A DNA stretch of 5,023 nt from Hyphomicrobiales bacterium (GCA_026996935.1 JALWJW010000135.1:1-5023), one strand, 5' to 3'. Numbered from the stretch's first letter, positions 1 through 5,023 are shown. Translations and numbers: made by a program. The notes: a model not told the origin generated them from the letters alone.

Positions 1-1
1 G

Positions 2-286
2 TTAAAAGCCATGCCGCAAGGAAAACGCCAACGGCAACTTGAAAAATCAGTTACAGAAATGTTGGATGAGGATTTAGACGGGAATATCCTGCCATTCGAT
101 ATGGCTGCTGCCGAGGCCTTTGGTTTTCTTGCTGCCAGACTAAAAGCTCAAGGTACTCCAGTCGGGCAAAACGATACTATGATTGCGGCTATTGCCCTTT
201 CTCGTGAGGCAATTCTTGTTACTCGCAATGACAAGCATTTTATCAACAGTGGAATTGAGGTCGTTAATCCGTTTGAAGTCTGTTAA
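2..286 (+). CDS. vapC: VapC-type PIN-domain toxin, 5'-truncated by the window edge
   Basis: This is the C-terminal part of a PIN-domain ribonuclease, probably the toxin of a type II VapBC/FitAB toxin-antitoxin pair. The frame is open to the left edge (L-K-A precedes the first visible Met at position 11), so that Met is internal: the text around 'MPQGKRQRQLE' matches the mid-protein '..LLPxGKRRxxLE' segment of VapC/FitB proteins, and 91 residues is too short for a family of about 130-140. Numbering from that Met, visible marks are 'ILPFD' (26-30), 'GQND' with the third PIN acidic residue D55, and 'LVTRNDKHF' with D74, followed by the usual C-terminal '..VVNPFE'. The first two catalytic acids (N-terminal Asp and mid-protein Glu) would be upstream and cannot be checked. 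Such toxins cleave RNA in the cytoplasm and are neutralised by an antitoxin normally encoded just upstream. The stop is TAA at 284-286. Family assignment is strong; whether the toxin is intact is unknown. Confidence 0.85.
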   Translation, partial: LKAMPQGKRQRQLEKSVTEMLDEDLDGNILPFDMAAAEAFGFLAARLKAQGTPVGQNDTMIAAIALSREAILVTRNDKHFINSGIEVVNPFEVC

Positions 287-295
287 ACAAGGATT

Positions 296-331
296 TTTGC
301 GTAACTTTTTGTGTAACAATTTGCGTAACAT
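296..331. repeat. Three phased tandem copies of a 12-bp repeat (TTTGCGTAACNN)
   Basis: TTTGCGTAAC at 296-305, TTTGTGTAAC at 308-317 and TTTGCGTAAC at 320-329 start exactly 12 bp apart; only one base differs in the 10-bp core (C to T in copy two), while the two linker bases vary (TT, AA, AT). The array begins about 10 bp after the vapC stop codon. It could be an iterated protein-binding site or a simple slippage-derived tandem duplication; nothing in the sequence decides between these. It is too short, and lacks spacers, to be CRISPR. Confidence 0.75.
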
Positions 332-412
332 ACATTTTAATAGAAAACCAAAGCACCTTATAATCAATTGTTTTCACAATATTATTTTGATTTTTCCTTT
401 TTGATAGACTTC

Positions 413-436
413 AAAAAGGCGGACTGTCTCTCCGCC
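413..436 (-). terminator. Rho-independent terminator for the cyclase transcription unit
   Basis: Read on the - strand, GGCGGA (436-431), a 7-nt loop GAGACAG, and TCCGCC (423-418) form a GC-rich 6-bp stem followed directly by TTTTT (417-413). This is the classic intrinsic terminator layout, about 100 bp past the cyclase stop codon at 537. A competing longer stem (AAAGGCGG at 445-438 with CCGCCTTT at 422-415) would end at the same T-run. The + strand version has a poorer tail, so termination of vapC from the other side is less certain. Confidence 0.6.
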
Positions 437-439
437 ACC

Positions 440-460
440 GCCTTTCACTACGCCAAAGGC
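440..460. repeat. Inverted repeat GCCTTT / AAAGGC next to the terminator
   Basis: GCCTTT (440-445) and AAAGGC (455-460) form a 6-bp inverted repeat with a 9-nt loop. The GCCTTT arm is also part of the CCGCCTTT arm (438-445) that can pair with AAAGGCGG (415-422). On the - strand this hairpin would form first, before the terminator stem. Confidence 0.45.
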
Positions 461-495
461 TACGATATTTCTGCTTATACAAAAACTTCAATAGC

Positions 496-515
496 TAGTG
501 TTTGTAAAAACACTA
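496..515. repeat. Perfect 8-bp hairpin with GTAA tetraloop
   Basis: TAGTGTTT (496-503) and AAACACTA (508-515) are perfect reverse complements separated by the four bases GTAA, which on the + strand RNA is a GNRA-class tetraloop. It lies 22 bp beyond the cyclase stop codon. No T-run follows immediately on either strand, so it is not a canonical terminator; it could protect the 3' end of a longer cyclase transcript. Confidence 0.5.
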
Positions 516-536
516 CAAGCTGGTATCTATAAAGTT

Positions 537-1820
537 TTATTCCCAAACTTGAACATCAACGGTGTGCTTACGGCCTTTAATTGAAATTTGGTGTGGTACG
601 CCAAAGCCTGTAATTTTTGAAATTTTTAAAGTATCAACATCGGTAACAATTTGCTGAGCTTTGGCGATGGAACATAACCTGGCTGCGACGTTTACTGAAT
701 CTCCGATTACGGTATGATCCATTCTGTCTTTTGTGCCCAACAAACCAACAACCACGGGGCCAGAATAAATTCCGATTCCAATTTTCAGCGGCAATTCAAG
801 AGTAGCTAATTTTTCCTGTATTGCGATAGCCGCTTTCAGTGCGCGGTGCTCTCGGCCTTCAGAATCAAAGCGAGCAAGAACAGCATCGCCAATAATCTTA
901 TCAACGTCACCTCCCTGGGCTTTAATTTCGTTTACCTGAACATCAATAATCGTGTTCAGGGTGTCGATCACCTTATCTGGCGCGCGGCCTTCACAAAAAG
1001 GGGTAAAGTTGCGTATATCTGAGTAGAGTAATGTAGTATTTGTTCTTTTACTCACTGACCGTTCAGACGAATCAGACTGTTTCATTGTTTCTATTGCGCT
1101 GCTGGATAACAATTTTTCCAGGCGGCGGCGAAAACCAATCACCTGATTAGTCCGATCGTTTATTTCAGATTGGGCACGTTTTACAACCGGCACAAACAAT
1201 AATATTAAAATGATAAAGAGAACCATAAGAATGGATACGACCGGCACAACCATATCCCTTATTGTTGTTTGAAGTGCACCATTGTCAGGCTCGTACAATT
1301 CAAACACTGCGGCCAGTCGTCCAGCCTCTTCATAAGGGACATACAATTCATACACCACACTGCCGTCTTCTTGTAAGTGGCGTAATGCAGAAGGAGTTCT
1401 CGAAGAAACGACGGCTCTTAAAGCTGCTCCTTTTTCGATTTTACCGATTTCTTTTGAGAGATGAGAAAAAAGAACCCTGCCATTAATGTCATAAACTTTT
1501 AAACCAGTTAAACGATATTCGATACGTTCTTTAGAAAATTCTTTTTCAAGAACCAACAACTCCCTATTTGAAAGCTTTTCGCCATTCATCAGCCTTTTCC
1601 ATGAATTTGGCACGCGCTGGGACAGGTCATTGGCGATATTTTCTGCTGTTCTCGTTGCTCTTTCTAAATGGATATTTTGGGTTCCATCTCGAACAACAAA
1701 CCCTACTAAAACAACAAGTCCAACAAGCAGCAATATCAGTGATGGCAACAGTCTCAAGTAAAACTTGCGAGCTAAAGGATATGGCGTTTCCAATTCCTCA
1801 AGATTTGTTTTTTCTTCCAA
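537..1820 (-). CDS. Membrane-bound class III adenylate/guanylate cyclase with extracytoplasmic sensor domain
   Basis: The 427-residue product makes a cyclic nucleotide, most likely cAMP, from ATP in the cytoplasm. Order: short cytoplasmic N-terminus, TM1 (about 24-43), extracytoplasmic region (about 44-189) with Cache/PAS-like segments ('LKVYDINGRVLFSH' 107-120, 'VYELYVPY' 156-163), TM2 (about 190-213), a charged linker helix (about 214-260), and a C-terminal catalytic domain. All class III residues are visible: metal-binding D268 ('YSDIRNFT') and D312 ('IGDAV'), purine-binding K308 and T370 ('DHTVIGD'), and transition-state N377 and R381 ('VNVAAR'). The Lys/Thr pair favours ATP and a class IIIb-like enzyme. 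The start is TTG at 1820-1818 with AGGGG 8 nt upstream; the next Met is far inside the protein, and the frame is closed upstream by the neighbour's TAG at 1880-1878. It probably shares a transcript with the upstream small membrane-protein gene. The ligand sensed cannot be read from the sequence. Confidence 0.93.
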   Translation of the reverse strand: MEEKTNLEELETPYPLARKFYLRLLPSLILLLVGLVVLVGFVVRDGTQNIHLERATRTAENIANDLSQRVPNSWKRLMNGEKLSNRELLVLEKEFSKERIEYRLTGLKVYDINGRVLFSHLSKEIGKIEKGAALRAVVSSRTPSALRHLQEDGSVVYELYVPYEEAGRLAAVFELYEPDNGALQTTIRDMVVPVVSILMVLFIILILLFVPVVKRAQSEINDRTNQVIGFRRRLEKLLSSSAIETMKQSDSSERSVSKRTNTTLLYSDIRNFTPFCEGRAPDKVIDTLNTIIDVQVNEIKAQGGDVDKIIGDAVLARFDSEGREHRALKAAIAIQEKLATLELPLKIGIGIYSGPVVVGLLGTKDRMDHTVIGDSVNVAARLCSIAKAQQIVTDVDTLKISKITGFGVPHQISIKGRKHTVDVQVWE

Positions 1821-1877
1821 AATTGATGCCCCTGAAAATTCTAAAAACGCCTGATCTTTTGAAGTTAGTATAGATTT

Positions 1878-2243
1878 CTAATCAAAATAATACCAGATTA
1901 ATGTACATAATCCCAAAAACCCAAACAACAAAACAGGCCCAACCGGTATATGCCATGAGCGTGGATAACTGTAAGGTTCGCCCATGGTTGCGGCCCTTAC
2001 CATTGTAAGAACATCGCGGCCTACAAACAGGCGGATATCAGGGCGAGATGGAAATCCGATACACTCTGCTTCACCCTGACCAATCTGTCCGGCAAAAACA
2101 TCGCTCAAAGGCCATGATTGTATATTCTCGCCATCATTAATAACCAGCCTGTCAGCATAAAGTGTCAACCAAACCCTGCGTTCACCAGTTTCGTCATATT
2201 GCGTTGCCGCGTATCGGGGTGGATAATGTGTCTTAGTCATCAT
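1878..2243 (-). CDS. Small one-TM protein resembling the N-terminal domain of M48 metallopeptidases (DUF7092-like), no peptidase domain
   Basis: I do not recognise a named gene. From the ATG pair at 2243/2240 the product is about 121 residues; a longer form (137) from TTG at 2291, with AGCAGG about 8 nt upstream, is possible. The ATG was chosen because family-like sequence begins within ten residues ('PPRYAATQYDETG') and the extra N-terminus looks unlike it; neither ATG has a clear Shine-Dalgarno, so the start is uncertain. The body has alternating strand-like segments with 'VWLTLYADRLVI', 'WPLSDV' and 'PDIRLFV', then an 'RSW' segment and one C-terminal TM helix ending in 'WYYFD'. This pattern recalls the small cytoplasmic domain plus anchor that precedes the protease in some proteobacterial M48 proteins, but the gene stops after the anchor and no HExxH is present. 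It lies 57 bp upstream of the cyclase gene on the same strand, and divergent from lexA. The real-gene call is good; the family link is inference from memory. Confidence 0.72.
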   Translation of the reverse strand: MMTKTHYPPRYAATQYDETGERRVWLTLYADRLVINDGENIQSWPLSDVFAGQIGQGEAECIGFPSRPDIRLFVGRDVLTMVRAATMGEPYSYPRSWHIPVGPVLLFGFLGLCTLIWYYFD

Positions 2244-2320
2244 AAATGCTTTAATATACGCGTAACCTACCAATTTGGCACCAGTAAGCAACTATTAAAC
2301 CTGCTGAAACAAGGTGGATA

Positions 2321-2337
2321 GAACAAAAACAACGAAC
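2321..2337. promoter_or_regulatory. LexA-box-like element with aberrant spacing (GAAC-N9-GAAC)
   Basis: GAAC at 2321-2324 and GAAC at 2334-2337 are separated by 9 bp instead of the 7 bp of a functional alphaproteobacterial LexA box. Its centre is about 26 bp from the good box, on the side of the divergent small-protein gene. The spacing makes strong LexA binding unlikely; it is listed because of the regular spacing with the other two elements. Confidence 0.25.
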
Positions 2338-2342
2338 GCCCC

Positions 2343-2371
2343 TTGCCGAACATAGCAAGAACGTCTATGTT
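2343..2371 (+). promoter_or_regulatory. Sigma70-like promoter of lexA
   Basis: TTGCCG (-35, 2343-2348), an exact 17-bp spacer (2349-2365), and TATGTT (-10, 2366-2371) point toward lexA, giving a predicted start near 2378 and a leader of about 105-110 nt. The LexA box lies almost wholly within the spacer, the expected place for a repressor to block RNA polymerase. A 7-bp dyad (AACATAG 2349-2355 with CTATGTT 2365-2371) also spans the spacer and -10. The hexamers are imperfect, so the transcription start is a prediction. Confidence 0.6.
2348..2362. promoter_or_regulatory. LexA operator (SOS box), canonical alphaproteobacterial type
   Basis: GAACATAGCAAGAAC is an exact GAAC-N7-GAAC direct repeat; its complement, GTTCTTGCTATGTTC, is the GTTC-N7-GTTC box known for alphaproteobacterial LexA. 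It lies 124 bp upstream of the lexA ATG, inside the predicted promoter, which indicates autorepression relieved when LexA cleaves itself during DNA damage. It is also 105 bp (ATG) or 57 bp (TTG) upstream of the divergent small-protein gene. Confidence 0.85.
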
Positions 2372-2372
2372 T

Positions 2373-2387
2373 GTTTTGCATTTGTTC
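2373..2387. promoter_or_regulatory. Second, imperfect LexA box over the predicted lexA transcription start
   Basis: GTTTTGCATTTGTTC is GTTT-N7-GTTC, one base from the GTTC-N7-GTTC consensus, in the opposite orientation to the main box. Its centre is 25 bp from that of the main box and it covers the predicted transcription start. It could serve as a weaker auxiliary operator. Confidence 0.5.
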
Positions 2388-2438
2388 CGATTCTCATTTG
2401 GGGCAATATCTGAAACATATAGTGGATATTCTATAGCC

Positions 2439-2492
2439 ATGACAATGACTATAAGAATGAAACTTAACGGTGAAGTGATTTTGATATGCTAA
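2439..2492 (+). CDS. Possible 17-codon leader ORF overlapping the lexA start
   Basis: ATG at 2439 opens a 17-codon frame (MTMTIRMKLNGEVILIC) ending in TAA at 2490-2492, which overlaps the lexA ATG (2486-2488) in another frame. If translated it would deliver ribosomes to the lexA start, a usual layout for translational coupling. Only a poor Shine-Dalgarno (GGA about 12 nt upstream) precedes it, and three in-frame ATGs in AT-rich DNA may be chance. Weak candidate. Confidence 0.2.
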   Translation: MTMTIRMKLNGEVILIC

Positions 2493-3175
2493 CCAGCAAA
2501 CAACATGATCTATTGATGTTTATTTATGACCGCCTGAAAGATACAGGTGTCCCTCCTTCATTTGAAGAAATGAAAGATGCGTTAGGCTTAAAATCCAAAT
2601 CAGGCATTCATCGACTCATAACAGCATTAGAGGAACGCGGATTTTTGCGACGACTTCCTCATCGCGCCCGGGCTATGGAGATTGTCCGCATGCCTGATGC
2701 AGCCGCTCCCGGACTGAAAGAAACGCCACCTCCATTTAGCCCTAGCATTATAGAAGGCTCTTTAGGCAAATCTTATCAGGATAACGAAGCTGATGCCGCG
2801 ATTGTTCCAATGATGGGCCGCATTGCGGCTGGTGTACCAATTGAAGCGATACAGGATCATTCTCACAATGTCACAGTGCCACCAGAAATGCTTGGCACAG
2901 GTGAGCATTATGCCCTGGAAGTTAAGGGGGATTCGATGATCAATGCAGGTATTTTAGACGGTGACACGGTTCTAATCCGCAAATCCAGCACAGCAAGAAA
3001 TGGAGAGATTGTTGTTGCTTTGGTTGACAATGAAGAAGCCACGCTAAAACGCCTGCGCAAAAAGGGCGGATCTATTGCGCTGGAAGCGGCAAATCCTGCT
3101 TATGAAACGCGTATATTTGGACCTGACCGGGTTAGTGTTCAAGGAATACTTGCAGGCCTTCTTCGAAGTTATTGA
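2486..3175 (+). CDS. lexA: LexA, SOS-response repressor and self-cleaving serine protease
   Basis: This complete 229-residue protein is the transcriptional repressor of the DNA-damage regulon. The N-terminal winged helix-turn-helix (about 1-68) opens with 'MLTSKQHDLLMFIYDRL' and has the typical 'GVPPSFEEMKDALGLKSKSG..L..LEERGF' DNA-binding segment. A linker of about 35 residues, longer than in E. coli and usual for alphaproteobacteria, leads to the peptidase S24 domain. The cleavage site is A115-G116 in 'GRIAAGVPIEA', the nucleophile is S150 in 'VKGDSMINAGILDGD', and the general base is K188 in 'ATLKRLRKKGG'; all are intact, so RecA-stimulated autocleavage should work. The ATG at 2486 is preceded by GGTGAAG about 10 nt upstream and no in-frame alternative is better. 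Transcription probably starts near 2378 under the LexA box at 2348-2362. Its last 44 bp overlap the convergent comEC end. No terminator is evident after the gene. Confidence 0.97.
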   Translation: MLTSKQHDLLMFIYDRLKDTGVPPSFEEMKDALGLKSKSGIHRLITALEERGFLRRLPHRARAMEIVRMPDAAAPGLKETPPPFSPSIIEGSLGKSYQDNEADAAIVPMMGRIAAGVPIEAIQDHSHNVTVPPEMLGTGEHYALEVKGDSMINAGILDGDTVLIRKSSTARNGEIVVALVDNEEATLKRLRKKGGSIALEAANPAYETRIFGPDRVSVQGILAGLLRSY

Positions 3176-5023
3176 TATTGCGTTTCAAAGATGCATTCTT
3201 TTTCACTGGAAATGGTTTGCGTTTTTTATAACGGCGATTGTCTTTTGATGGATCAATAAGGATTGTTCGTCGGGCTTTGGGTTTTACCACCCATGGCCTT
3301 ATGCCTCGGCTTTTCATTGTTGATATGACTTTAATTGAGGTTTTACCCTGATTGTTTGTTAAGTAAATTGCATGTGCGCCTTCTCGCCAAAGATCAAACC
3401 TGTCTATGCGGATTTTAATATTTTTACATTGCCCGAAAAGTGGATTTGCCGCGATTACAATGTCGGGTTTGTGGGCTTTGCAACTTTCATTGATATTTTG
3501 CGCCTTAGAGCCAAGGTATAATATTTTTTGACCTTTACTTGAGAATACACAATTGTTGCTTTCACAATTCCAGCCTTTTCTAGTTGCAGCATCCTTTAAA
3601 CTTGCCCCATCGCCCTGCCCGACCAGCCACCGTTCAGCGTCATATTTACTATTTTTCTTATCAACAAAAACATAATGGCCATTGGCATTGGCTGCGGCAA
3701 CATTGCGGCCATATTTGCTAATCAAAACATCTGGCATTATCGTTGGTTTAGCCACGAAAACACCCAGAAAAATTGGTATGATAGAAAAACCTTTCACCCA
3801 ATTGCGCCACAGTGAGAACCACATCAAACCGAAAACAATCAATAATATTCCCGGGGTCTGCATAGATGGCACTAATACTTTTGCGCCAGAAAATCCGGCA
3901 ACTGTTTGTGAATGACTCAGAACCCAACCGATCCCTATGCCCATTGGCTCTAAAGCCCAGGCTTCCAACCCTAACGGCATGAACAAAACAGAGGCAATTG
4001 CACAAGGCATTACAATCAAAGTGACGATGGGCAGTGCGATCACATTGCCCAAAAGAGAAAACACAGCCACGGTATTAAAATGATATGCAGCCGGAACACC
4101 GGTGAACACACCAGCAATAATTGTTGTCATTGAAAGACCAATAAAAAATGCTGCAATCTTAAGAAGTATATTAATCCCTGTATTTGAGGATGAAAAACCC
4201 CACCCCTTTTGCCGTTTAATGGTGCTTACCAGCTCATAAAATCCGACCAGCCCGATAACCGCCATAAACGACATTTGAAAACTAACTGATAAAACCGTTT
4301 CCGGTCGAGCAATACTGATTATCATAGCCGCAATGGCAACATTTCTCATGGAGATCGCCGGACGATCTAGAATTAGCGCCAGTAACATAATTGCCAACAT
4401 AATGAAAGCGCGTTGAGTGGCAATGCCTGCACCTGATATTGCCAGATAGAACGCTCCCACAGCCAGTGCCACACCTGCGGCCCACTTTTTAATCGGATAG
4501 CCTAACGCCAGCACGCCGGAAAGTGCGAATAAGCCCCGCGACAACCAAAAGACCCCACCAGCAACAAGGGTCATGTGTAATCCGGAAATTGCTAAAATAT
4601 GGGCTAAACCAGACACACGTAAACTTTCTAAAGTCTGTTTGTTAAGCTGACCTCTGTCGCCTGTAATTAAGGCTTTTGCTACGGCACTTGTCTGGTCAGG
4701 TAAAGCTTGTGAAATGCGAGTTGAAATATCGTTCCGCAAGTTTTGCAGCCATCTGGTAAAAGAATAACCATCTGTGGTTTCAGTGTTTTGTCGTTCAATT
4801 TTGCCATAATAAAAACCCGTTGCGCCAATGCCTTGAAACCAGAGTTTACGACCAAAATCAAATCCCTCTGGCTCTACCGGTTGTGGCAGCGGCGCCAATC
4901 GTCCGCGTAAGATTATCTGATCCCCATACAATAAAGGCCTATCTGGTCGTTTTCCACTTAACCTCACAAGATAAGGTAGAGCTTGCGGTTTGATGTTTTC
5001 AACCGATCGCAGGAGCAGATAAA
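3132..5023 (-). CDS. comEC: ComEC/Rec2-family DNA-uptake channel protein, N-terminus cut by the window edge
   Basis: ComEC forms the inner-membrane channel that passes single-stranded DNA to the cytoplasm in natural transformation. The frame is open to the right edge, and the GTG at 4967 is internal, since 'GDQIILRGRLAPLPQP..GFDFGRKLWFQGIGATGF' is the end of the DUF4131 domain. Numbering from that GTG: the competence core begins near 95 with 'AKALITGDRGQL', 'SGLAHILAISGLHMTLVAGG' (119-138) and 'GAGIATQRAFIM' (179-190), followed by many TM helices to about 405. The C-terminal soluble part (about 411-561) occupies the place of the metallo-beta-lactamase-like domain, but has no HxHxDH motif; it has cysteines C468, C473, C496 and C514 and ends in 'GIRPWV', as I recall for alphaproteobacterial homologues. 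A tail of about 50 residues follows, 15 of them Lys/Arg, and its last 14 codons lie antisense to lexA. Adjacency of comEC and lexA is, from memory, common in alphaproteobacteria. Whether the cell is competent is not shown. Confidence 0.93.
   Translation of the reverse strand, partial: YLLLRSVENIKPQALPYLVRLSGKRPDRPLLYGDQIILRGRLAPLPQPVEPEGFDFGRKLWFQGIGATGFYYGKIERQNTETTDGYSFTRWLQNLRNDISTRISQALPDQTSAVAKALITGDRGQLNKQTLESLRVSGLAHILAISGLHMTLVAGGVFWLSRGLFALSGVLALGYPIKKWAAGVALAVGAFYLAISGAGIATQRAFIMLAIMLLALILDRPAISMRNVAIAAMIISIARPETVLSVSFQMSFMAVIGLVGFYELVSTIKRQKGWGFSSSNTGINILLKIAAFFIGLSMTTIIAGVFTGVPAAYHFNTVAVFSLLGNVIALPIVTLIVMPCAIASVLFMPLGLEAWALEPMGIGIGWVLSHSQTVAGFSGAKVLVPSMQTPGILLIVFGLMWFSLWRNWVKGFSIIPIFLGVFVAKPTIMPDVLISKYGRNVAAANANGHYVFVDKKNSKYDAERWLVGQGDGASLKDAATRKGWNCESNNCVFSSKGQKILYLGSKAQNINESCKAHKPDIVIAANPLFGQCKNIKIRIDRFDLWREGAHAIYLTNNQGKTSIKVISTMKSRGIRPWVVKPKARRTILIDPSKDNRRYKKRKPFPVKKNASLKRNINNFEEGLQVFLEH

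Larger units (their letters stand above)
287..536. other. Intergenic region between vapC and the cyclase gene (convergent)
   Basis: About 250 bp separate the vapC stop from the cyclase stop. Left to right it holds the triple 12-bp repeat (296-331), a very AT-rich stretch (about 332-410), a GC-richer block with nested inverted repeats (415-460), and a short perfect hairpin (496-515). A + frame stays open from 344 to the TAA at 530-532 but has no ATG and no recognisable homology; its last 40 codons have more gene-like composition than the AT-rich part. I call no gene here. It could be a decayed gene end or a small dispersed element. Confidence 0.5.

Noticed and set aside
296..331. CRISPR array
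   Set aside because: The repeat is 12 bp with no unique spacers and no cas genes nearby.
140..404. ORFs on both strands overlapping vapC and its downstream AT-rich region (140-367 -, 183-404 +)
   Set aside because: They overlap the clear PIN-domain frame or run through AT-rich intergenic DNA, and their products show no recognisable motif.
537..1300. Diguanylate cyclase (GGDEF) as the identity of the - strand enzyme
   Set aside because: There is no GGDEF-type motif; the metal, purine and transition-state residues match class III nucleotide cyclases.
1262..1873. + strand ORFs of 74 and 101 codons inside the cyclase gene
   Set aside because: They are antisense shadows of a cyclase frame with all family residues intact.
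2118..2321. + strand ORF of 67 codons over the divergent region
   Set aside because: It is antisense to the small membrane-protein gene, with no family-like sequence or ribosome site.
3176..3240. Intrinsic terminator after lexA at the T-rich stretch
   Set aside because: T-runs are present, but no stable GC-rich hairpin precedes them.
3682..4861. Several short ORFs on both strands within comEC
   Set aside because: All lie inside the ComEC frame, which shows continuous family motifs and TM helices; products are cysteine/serine-rich or low in sense.
4965..4967. GTG as the true start of comEC
   Set aside because: The frame stays open to the right edge with plausible codons, and the GTG falls inside the DUF4131 region, so the start lies outside the window.

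Overview
The window looks like chromosomal DNA from a moderately AT-rich alphaproteobacterium. The strongest evidence is a LexA repressor with an upstream operator of the alphaproteobacterial type (GAAC-N7-GAAC), rather than the CTGT-N8-ACAG type of Escherichia coli or the Bacillus type. It also faces, tail to tail, a ComEC-like channel protein whose C-terminal domain is the degenerate kind I associate with alphaproteobacteria. The species cannot be named from this sequence.

Layout, left to right. (1) At the left edge is the C-terminal two thirds of a VapC-type PIN-domain toxin on the + strand; its start and any antitoxin lie outside the window. (2) A gap of about 250 bp (287-536) holds a perfectly phased tandem 12-bp repeat, an AT-rich stretch, and a GC-rich block of nested inverted repeats. 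On the - strand that block makes a good intrinsic terminator for the cyclase gene. (3) A membrane-bound class III nucleotide cyclase (- strand, 537-1820) lies downstream of a small one-TM protein (- strand, 1878-2243 or 2291), probably in one transcription unit. The small protein resembles the N-terminal cytoplasmic domain plus membrane anchor of some M48 metallopeptidases, but has no peptidase domain. (4) The divergent intergenic region (2244-2485) contains a canonical LexA box inside the 17-bp spacer of a sigma70-like promoter reading into lexA. Imperfect box-like elements lie about 25 bp to either side. (5) lexA (+, 2486-3175) is complete with all catalytic residues. (6) comEC (-, 3132 to beyond the right edge) converges on lexA and overlaps its last 44 bp.

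How the parts fit. LexA almost certainly represses its own promoter. Its operators lie in a region shared with the divergent small protein/cyclase pair, so SOS control of a cyclic-nucleotide gene is possible but unproven. Most of the window is ordinary core chromosome. The points worth a second look are the operator cluster, the standalone M48-type N-terminal domain beside the cyclase, the lexA/comEC antisense overlap with a basic ComEC tail, the 12-bp triple repeat, and the hairpin-rich intergenic block.
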